Assembly (NCBI GenBank): GCA_018882625.1
Contig: VERO01000065.1
Location: 1 to 10,730, forward strand
From: Phycisphaerales bacterium
Lineage (GTDB): Bacteria; Planctomycetota; Phycisphaerae; Phycisphaerales; SM1A02
Direction: 5' to 3'
Length of the DNA: 10,730 nt
Below are positions 6,082-10,730 of this stretch, in pieces; the first letter of the stretch is position 1; each line of letters opens with the position of its first letter. A program made the position numbers and the translations under genes. The notes under the pieces were generated by a model. It saw only the letters and a list, made by a program, of their open reading frames with translations, was not told the DNA's origin and did not search any database.

Positions 6082-7089
6082 TCAGGCTCCCGAACTCTGG
6101 GTGAAGCCCTCGGGCAGACGCATGCCCAGGGCCAGCCCCAGCTCATCAAGCTTGCGGACGATCTCGCGCAGCGAGGTCTTGCCGAAGGCGCGGATGCCGA
6201 GGAGCTCGTCCTCGGTCTTCTGCACCAGCTGCGCCACGGTGCGGATCTGCGCGCTCTCGAGGCAGTTGCTCGCGCGCACGGACAGCTCGAGCTCCTCGAC
6301 GCCCATGCCGAGCTTGCGCTCGAGGTCGACGTCGGCATCCTGCTCGGGCGAGATGCCGCTGAGCGCAGCCGCGGATCCCGCCGAGTCGTACGACACGAAG
6401 GGATTGAGGTGCTTGCGCAGGATCTTGGCGGCCTCGACCAGCGCCATCTCGGGGCTGATCGTGCCGTTGGTCCAGATGTCCATGAGCAGCTTGTCGTAGT
6501 TGGTGCGCTGGCCGACGCGCGTGTCCTCCACGCGGTACCGCACGCGCTGCACGGGCGAGAAGATCGCGTCGACCGGGATGTCGCCGATCACCTGCTCCTG
6601 GCCGCTCGAGTACGCCTCGCTCGCGGGGCGGTAGCCGCGGCCGCGCTCGATGACGAGGTCCATCTCGAACTTCACCTTGTCGGTGAGCTTGCAGATGTGG
6701 CGCTCGGGGTTGAGCACGCGCACCGACGCGTCACTCTCGATCTGCGCCGCGGTGACGTCGCCGGGACCCTGCGCGCGGATGCGCACGACCTTGGGCTCGT
6801 CGCTCTCGCTGTCCACCACCAGGCCCTTGATGTTCAGGACGATGTCGACCACGTCCTCGTGGACGCCGGGGATCGTCGAGAACTCGTGGGTGACGCCCTC
6901 GATGCGGATGCGGGTGACCGCAGCGCCCTCGAGGCTGGAGAGGAGGATTCGGCGGAGGCTGTTGCCGACCGTCGTGCCGAAGCCGCGCTCGAAGGGCTCG
7001 GCCATGAAGCGGCCGAACGTGTCGGAGAGCGACTGGGGATCTGCTGTGACCTTTGCTGGCAGCTCAAGGCCGCGCCATCGAACGTGCAT
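6082..7089 (-). CDS. rpoA: DNA-directed RNA polymerase alpha subunit
   Basis: RpoA dimerises to scaffold RNA polymerase assembly, and its C-terminal domain contacts promoter DNA and activators. The product has 335 residues, normal for the family. The N-terminal domain shows the dimerisation and beta-contact segment GTTVGNSLRRILLSSLEGA (about 39-57) and THEFSTIPGVHEDVVDI (67-83). The linker at about 236-260 contains DADVDLERKL. The C-terminal domain, about 262-325, has VEELELSVRASNCL, where R272 matches Escherichia coli R265, and the GIRAFGKTSLREI helix-hairpin-helix. The ATG at 7089 follows AAGGAAGG about ten bases upstream, a good ribosome-binding site. It is separated from rpsK by about 160 bases, where many bacteria carry rpsD. 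It is complete and nothing in the key residues looks abnormal. Confidence 0.98.
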   Translation of the reverse strand: MHVRWRGLELPAKVTADPQSLSDTFGRFMAEPFERGFGTTVGNSLRRILLSSLEGAAVTRIRIEGVTHEFSTIPGVHEDVVDIVLNIKGLVVDSESDEPKVVRIRAQGPGDVTAAQIESDASVRVLNPERHICKLTDKVKFEMDLVIERGRGYRPASEAYSSGQEQVIGDIPVDAIFSPVQRVRYRVEDTRVGQRTNYDKLLMDIWTNGTISPEMALVEAAKILRKHLNPFVSYDSAGSAAALSGISPEQDADVDLERKLGMGVEELELSVRASNCLESAQIRTVAQLVQKTEDELLGIRAFGKTSLREIVRKLDELGLALGMRLPEGFTQSSGA

Positions 7090-7249
7090 GTCTCAATGCC
7101 TTCCTTTCCGGCAGGACTGGAACGGTCCGGACGGCTCGCGCGGTGGCGGGCCGGACGGGCCGGGTGAGGCGTCCGCTCCGAGCGGGATCCGCGCCGCCCT
7201 GCCGGGGCGGAGGCGCGGCCCCTTCGGTGGAGCCGGACGCGACGGTCGG
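7090..7249 (-). other. Gap between rpsK and rpoA, position where rpsD is usually found
   Basis: These 160 bases hold no gene that I can support on either strand. They are very GC-rich. Short inverted repeats are present, including CCGCT/AGCGG around a CCG loop near 7173-7185, and GTCCGG/CCGGAC arms near 7125-7156 about 20 bases apart. The rpoA ribosome-binding site is at the downstream (lower-coordinate) end. The gap is much longer than others in this operon, and there is no recognisable remnant of S4. Confidence 0.5.
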
Positions 7250-7624
7250 TCAGACGCGGCGCTTCTTGGGCGCGCGGCATCCGTTGAACGGAATGGGCGT
7301 GTGGTCCTCGATCGAGAGGACCTTGAGCCCATTGGCCTGGAGGGCGGTGACGGCGGACTCGCGGCCGGGTCCTGGACCCTTGACGCGCACCTCCACCTCC
7401 TTCATGCCGAGTCGCTTCACCTTGCCGGCGACGCGCTCGCTGGCGCGGCTGGCCGCGAAGGGCGTGCTCTTGCGCGCGCCCTTGAAGCCGACGCTGCCGG
7501 CGGAATCCCAGCCGAGCGTCTCGCCGTTGGTGTCGGTGATCGTGACCATCGTGTTGTTGAACGTCGCATTGACGTGCACGATGCCCTTGATGACGTTCTT
7601 GCGGACCTTCTTCTTCGTGGACAT
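7250..7624 (-). CDS. rpsK: Small ribosomal subunit protein uS11
   Basis: uS11 binds 16S rRNA on the platform of the 30S subunit and contacts mRNA near the E site. The 124-residue product has the family length and motifs: IVHVNATFNNTMVTITD (15-31), GWDSAGSVGFKGARKSTPFA, VKGPGPGRESAVTAL and the C-terminal NGCRAPKKRRV. The ATG at 7624 has GAGGAG a few bases upstream on the minus strand, a strong ribosome-binding site. It sits 29 bases behind rpsM and is read in the same direction, as in most bacteria. Nothing is unusual in the protein itself; the next gene downstream is rpoA rather than rpsD. Confidence 0.98.
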   Translation of the reverse strand: MSTKKKVRKNVIKGIVHVNATFNNTMVTITDTNGETLGWDSAGSVGFKGARKSTPFAASRASERVAGKVKRLGMKEVEVRVKGPGPGRESAVTALQANGLKVLSIEDHTPIPFNGCRAPKKRRV

Positions 7625-7653
7625 GGTGTGTTCTCCTCAGGAAAGGCGCAGGA

Positions 7654-8031
7654 TCAGCCCTTCACGCCCTTCTTGCCGGCGACGGTCTTCTTGCGGCCCT
7701 TGCGGGTGCGTGCGTTGGTGCGCGTGCGCTGGCCGCGCGCGGGGAGGCCCTTGCGGTGCCGCTCGCCGCGGTAGCAGTGGATGTCCTTGAGGCGCTGGAT
7801 GTCCTGCTGCACCTGGCGGCGCAGCGCGCCCTCGACGACATAGCGCTCGTCGATCTCCTTCGAGATCGAGGTCAGCTCGTCCGGGGTCAGCGTGTGCGTG
7901 CGGCGGTCTCCATCGATGCCGGTCTTGGCGAGGATGGAGGCGGCCACCTTGGGGCCGATGCCGTGGATGTACTGGAGGGAGAAGAGGACCTTCTTCTTCT
8001 CGGGGATGTCGACGCCTGCGATACGTGGCAT
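7654..8031 (-). CDS. rpsM: Small ribosomal subunit protein uS13
   Basis: uS13 sits in the 30S head and bridges the subunits, touching the P-site tRNA with its basic tail. The 125-residue product begins MPRIAGVDIPEKKKVLFSL, typical of the family, followed by IHGIGPKVAASILAKTGI (helix-hairpin-helix region, about 22-39). Near the C-terminus is RHRKGLPARGQRTRTNARTR, then a lysine-rich tail (KKTVAGKKGVKG). The ATG at 8031 is preceded by AGGAG at good spacing. It lies 21 bases after rpmJ, in the order infA-rpmJ-rpsM-rpsK found in many bacteria. Its length and residues look ordinary. Confidence 0.98.
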   Translation of the reverse strand: MPRIAGVDIPEKKKVLFSLQYIHGIGPKVAASILAKTGIDGDRRTHTLTPDELTSISKEIDERYVVEGALRRQVQQDIQRLKDIHCYRGERHRKGLPARGQRTRTNARTRKGRKKTVAGKKGVKG

Positions 8032-8052
8032 GGTGTGTCTCCTGGGTGCCGG

Positions 8053-8169
8053 TCAGCCCTGGCGCTGCTTCAGGCGGGGGTTCTTCTTGTTGATGACAAA
8101 CCGCTTGCCCTTGCGGACAACGATCTGGCAGTCGAGGGTGCGGCGGCGGATGCTGCTTCTGACCTTCAT
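8053..8169 (-). CDS. rpmJ: Large ribosomal subunit protein bL36, zinc-free type
   Basis: A 38-residue protein read from an ATG at 8169-8167 to a TGA at 8055-8053. It begins MKVRSSIRRRTLDC and ends KKNPRLKQRQG, the hallmark end of bL36, a small protein of the 50S subunit binding 23S rRNA. Classical bL36 holds a zinc ion with three cysteines and a histidine. Here there is one cysteine (C14) and no histidine, and the middle CQIVVRKGKRFVINKKNP resembles the cysteine-poor paralogue (E. coli YkgO type). AGGAA about ten bases upstream is a fair ribosome-binding site. It lies between infA and rpsM, the normal place for rpmJ, so it is probably the main copy. Confidence 0.95.
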   Translation of the reverse strand: MKVRSSIRRRTLDCQIVVRKGKRFVINKKNPRLKQRQG

Positions 8170-8218
8170 GGTGTCGTTCCTGTGTCTGTTCTCTTGGGGT
8201 GGCCTGCTGGGGAGATGC

Positions 8219-8434
8219 TCAGTATCGGAAGATGATGCGGCCCTTGGTCATGTCGTACGGGCTCATCTCGACGGTCACCTTGTCGCCAGGCAGGATCCTG
8301 ATGAAGAACTTGCGCATCTTGCCGCTCACGTAGGCCAGGATCTCCTGGTTGTTCTGGAGCTTGACGCGGAACATCGCGTCGGGCAGCGCCTCAGTCACTT
8401 CGGCGTCAAGTGTGATCTTGTCTTCCTTAGGCAT
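8219..8434 (-). CDS. infA: Translation initiation factor IF-1
   Basis: IF-1 binds the 30S A site and works with IF-2 and IF-3 to place initiator tRNA. The 71-residue product is a single S1/OB-fold domain of normal length. It contains PDAMFRVKLQNNQEILAYVSGKM, split here as PDAMFRVKL and NNQEILAYVSGKM, then RKFFIRILPGDKVTVEMSPYD and the end TKGRIIFRY. These match the family's SGKMRKxxIRILPGDKVxVExxPYDxxxGRIxxRY pattern. The ATG at 8434 overlaps the last 8 bases of map, and its ribosome-binding site GAGGA lies inside the map coding region, so translation is likely coupled. rpmJ follows after 49 bases. Confidence 0.98.
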   Translation of the reverse strand: MPKEDKITLDAEVTEALPDAMFRVKLQNNQEILAYVSGKMRKFFIRILPGDKVTVEMSPYDMTKGRIIFRY

Positions 8435-9419
8435 GGATCCTCGTTGGGGTGCGTGCGGTCAGGCTCTCGCAGCCGGTGCGGGTCACGGCGACCGTCTCCT
8501 CCGCATAGCAGCCCGGGAGGCCGGAGGCGACACGCAGCGTCCAGCCGTCGAGCGATGCGGCGAGCGCGACGGGGCGCGCGCATCCGTCGGCGTCCACGCA
8601 GCCCCCATCGCCATCGGGGCGCAGCGCGATGGTCGGCTCGACCGCGAGCACCATGCCAGGCCGGAGCGTGAAGTCGCTGCGCTCGCGGAGGCTGCGCACG
8701 ATGGCGCACGGCGCCTCGGGAGCCTCATGAAGCTCGCGCCCGATGCCGTGCCCCGCGACGTCGGTGACGACCCCTACGCCGCGGGACTGCGCGACATCCT
8801 GCATCGTCGCGGCGACATCGCTCCAGCGGGTTCCGGGGGCGATCACGCCCATGGCTGCGCGCAGCATGGCGGATGCCGCATCGGCGAGCGCGTGTCCGTC
8901 TGCCGTGCCCTGCCCCACCACTGCGCTGGCCGCGCAGTCGGCGTGCCAGCCGCGCAGGCGCACAGCCACGTCAACGGTCACGACATCGCCGTCGCGCAGC
9001 GGCTCTGCCGTTGGCAGCGCGTGCACGAGGCGGTCATTGACGGCGATCACCGACGCCGCCGGGTAGGTCGCGCCGTCCTCGCGGCGGAATCCGCGCGCAG
9101 CGCTCTCTCCGCGTGCCGCGGCGATCACGCCCTCGACGACCGCGTCGAGACTCTGGGTCGTCGCTCCGGGGACCGCAGCACGCAGCGCCGCATCGACGGC
9201 GGCGCGCGCGACAGCACCTGCCGCACGGATCATTTCGATCTCGCCGGACGTGCGCGTCGCGGGCTCGCAACCGGCCTCGCGCCAGCGCGGAAGGCCCGAT
9301 GCGTCGATGCCGGCACGCGAAGGCGTGGTCACGACGCCAGATGCGCTGCCCTGAGCGGCCACCGCCACTGCGGTCGCCGCACCTGAGGTCCTCGAGGCTG
9401 TCCCGAGGTAGGCGCTCAT
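8427..9419 (-). CDS. map: Type I methionine aminopeptidase with N-terminal extension
   Basis: Map removes the initiator methionine from new proteins with a two-metal active site in the pita-bread fold. The five ligands are visible: D150 (VTVDVAV), D161 (GWHADCA), H224 (AGHGIGRELHEAP), E261 (LAVEPTIAL) and E307 (AEETVAV). The substrate-site histidines are H133 (NDRLVHALP) and H231. The ATG at 9419-9417 overlaps the secY stop as ATGA. This gives 330 residues against about 250-265 for a plain type I enzyme. The excess is about 57 residues before EIEMIRAAG, rich in Ala, Ser and Thr and without zinc-finger cysteines, plus an insert after E261 containing CVDADGC. A later start inside the extension is possible. 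The gene ends 8 bases into infA. The enzyme identity is secure; the extension's role is unknown. Confidence 0.95.
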   Translation of the reverse strand: MSAYLGTASRTSGAATAVAVAAQGSASGVVTTPSRAGIDASGLPRWREAGCEPATRTSGEIEMIRAAGAVARAAVDAALRAAVPGATTQSLDAVVEGVIAAARGESAARGFRREDGATYPAASVIAVNDRLVHALPTAEPLRDGDVVTVDVAVRLRGWHADCAASAVVGQGTADGHALADAASAMLRAAMGVIAPGTRWSDVAATMQDVAQSRGVGVVTDVAGHGIGRELHEAPEAPCAIVRSLRERSDFTLRPGMVLAVEPTIALRPDGDGGCVDADGCARPVALAASLDGWTLRVASGLPGCYAEETVAVTRTGCESLTARTPTRIHA

Positions 9420-10730
9420 GAGGTGATCCTGGGCTGGCTTCGGCCCGAGCGGATGCGCGGACCGGACTCGCCGTCGCCGGAGAGGAAGCCCGCATAGTTG
9501 CGCATGAGCAGGTTGGCCTCGAGGCGCTGCACGATGTCGAGGCTGACGCTCACCACGATGAGTAGACCGGTGCCGCCCAGGAACTGCGCGACAAAGAACG
9601 GGATGCCCATCTGGTCGGCCACGAGCGTCGGCACGATGGCGATCACCGCGAGGAAGCCCGCGCCGACGTAGGTCACGCGCGAGATCACGGTCTCGAGGTA
9701 CTCCGCGGTGCGCGGGCCGGGACGCAGGCCGGGGATGAACGACCCGTGCTCGCGCAGCTGCTTGGCCATGTCCTCGGGCGAGAGCTGGATCGTCACCCAG
9801 AAGTACGCGAAGAAGTAGATGAGGGCCACCTCGACGAGCGTGTACGGGTACGCGCCCATGTTGAAGTTGACCGCAAGGAAGTTGCAGGTGGATGCCCACC
9901 AGCCATCCGGGTCGGTCGCCATCGCGCGCGTCGAGAGCCAGCCGAGGATCGTCGCAGGGAAGATCATCAGCGAGCTGGCGAAGATGATCGGCATGACGCC
10001 CGAGTGGTTCAGGCGCAGCGGCATGTAGTGGCGCTGGCCGCCGAAGACCTTGCGTCCACGGGTGTGCTTGGCCTGCTGGATCGGGATCCGGCGCTGGGCG
10101 ATCGTGATGAGGATGGCCCCGGCGACGACGAACACGAAGCCGCCGATCAGGAGCATCAGCCCGAGCACGCCGAGCTTGGTGCTGTCGGTGCCCTGGATGC
10201 TGGGATTGAAGTTGGCCACGACCCACGAGATCGCGTCGGGCATGCGCGAGAGGATGCCGGCGGTCAGGATGATCGAGACGCCGTTGCCGATGCCGTACTT
10301 GTCGATCTGCTCGCCAAGCCACATCAGGAAGAGGCTGCCTGCGGTCAGGGCCGCGATGCCCGCCACGTAGTAGAAGATGAGGCCAGAGCCGCCCTGGAAC
10401 ATCGGCTGCACCAGGTTCTGCGTGCGCATGAACTGCAGCCACATCAGGCCCTGGAGGATGCACAGGCCGACGGTCGCGTAGCGCGTCCACTCCTGCAGCT
10501 TCTGCTGGCCGGACATCCCCTCCTTCTTGAGCTCCTGCAGGCTGGGAACCACCGCCGTCAGCAGCTGGAAGATGATGCTCGCCGTGATGTACGGCATGAT
10601 GCCCAGGCCGAAGATCGTGCTCTGCTGCAGCGACCCGCCCGAGAAGATCGACGCGTACTCGAGCAGCCGCCCGAACCCCGTCTGGTTCTGCGCAGCGCGG
10701 TCAGCTGCCGCCGCAAGCTCGGTCTGGTCC
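9416..10730 (-). CDS. secY: Protein translocase channel subunit SecY (5' end outside window)
   Basis: SecY forms the membrane channel that exports unfolded proteins and inserts membrane proteins, with SecE, SecG and SecA. The frame stays open to the window edge (first full codon at 10729), giving 437 residues. An estimated 30-60 N-terminal residues are missing. Family marks are LLEYASIFSGGSLQQ followed by GLGIMPYITASIIFQLL (the plug and TM2 region), GEQIDKYGIGNGVSIIL, and RRIPIQQAKHTRGRKVFGGQ before the NHSGVMPIIFASSL segment. Near the end are PEDMAKQLREHGSFIPGLRPG and VQRLEANLLMRNYAGFL. About eight to nine hydrophobic membrane segments are present. The internal ATG at 10597 is not the start. 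The stop overlaps the map ATG by 4 bases, and adk, often found between them, is missing. Confidence 0.97.
   Translation of the reverse strand, partial: DQTELAAAADRAAQNQTGFGRLLEYASIFSGGSLQQSTIFGLGIMPYITASIIFQLLTAVVPSLQELKKEGMSGQQKLQEWTRYATVGLCILQGLMWLQFMRTQNLVQPMFQGGSGLIFYYVAGIAALTAGSLFLMWLGEQIDKYGIGNGVSIILTAGILSRMPDAISWVVANFNPSIQGTDSTKLGVLGLMLLIGGFVFVVAGAILITIAQRRIPIQQAKHTRGRKVFGGQRHYMPLRLNHSGVMPIIFASSLMIFPATILGWLSTRAMATDPDGWWASTCNFLAVNFNMGAYPYTLVEVALIYFFAYFWVTIQLSPEDMAKQLREHGSFIPGLRPGPRTAEYLETVISRVTYVGAGFLAVIAIVPTLVADQMGIPFFVAQFLGGTGLLIVVSVSLDIVQRLEANLLMRNYAGFLSGDGESGPRIRSGRSQPRITS

Noticed and set aside
5722..7167. Plus-strand open frame of 481 codons
   Set aside because: It is antisense to rplQ and rpoA, both securely identified. 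Its composition (Leu, Ala, Asp, His) is typical of an antisense frame in GC-rich DNA.
8427..10490. Long minus-strand open frame of 687 codons
   Set aside because: Only the part from 9419 onward (map) is real. The rest is an alternative frame of secY kept open by GC-rich composition; its translation is Arg/Pro/His-rich with no family similarity.
1..10730. CRISPR arrays, insertion sequences, phage or defence genes
   Set aside because: No regularly spaced repeats, transposase motifs or recognisable defence proteins were seen; apart from the sigma-factor pair, the window is core metabolism and translation.

Overview
The window is a GC-rich bacterial chromosome segment made of housekeeping genes, a sigma-factor module and one unexplained leader region. 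The best guess for the source is a Planctomycetota lineage, possibly near Phycisphaerae. The clues are an RNA polymerase sigma factor of the divergent ECF type common in that phylum, an L17 protein with a long tail, a rearranged ribosomal/alpha operon, and high GC at third codon positions. This placement is inference; no rRNA gene or phylogenetic marker comparison was available.

Layout. (1) 1-2716, plus strand: the 3' part of a fusion gene joining argininosuccinate lyase (ArgH) to a short N-acetylglutamate synthase-type GNAT domain. It is followed, with a 4-base overlap, by argJ (ornithine/glutamate N-acetyltransferase). Together they cover the entry, acetyl-recycling and final steps of arginine synthesis. 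(2) 2747-3876, minus strand: an ECF-like sigma factor and, overlapping its stop codon by 4 bases (ATGA), a 145-residue protein of unknown function. (3) 3877-4242: a non-coding region of about 365 bases. It holds an AT-rich island, probably carrying divergent promoters, and then a strong intrinsic terminator about 57 bases before the next gene. (4) 4243-5241, plus strand: pheS, without pheT next to it. (5) 5242-5436: a convergent intergenic region with two strong hairpins. (6) 5437-10730, minus strand: the end of the spc operon joined to the alpha operon, read as secY (5' end outside the window), map, infA, rpmJ, rpsM, rpsK, rpoA, rplQ. The usual adk (between secY and map) and rpsD (between rpsK and rpoA) are absent.

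The genes of region 6 are packed closely. There are overlaps at secY/map (4 bases) and map/infA (8 bases), and clear Shine-Dalgarno sequences before infA, rpsM, rpsK and rpoA, so it is probably one transcription unit ending at the hairpins beyond rplQ. It makes the protein translocation channel, the enzyme that removes initiator methionine, translation initiation factor 1, four ribosomal proteins and the RNA polymerase alpha subunit.

No CRISPR array, insertion sequence, tRNA, rRNA or phage gene was seen. The least explained items are the pheS leader with its terminator and the unknown gene coupled to the sigma factor.
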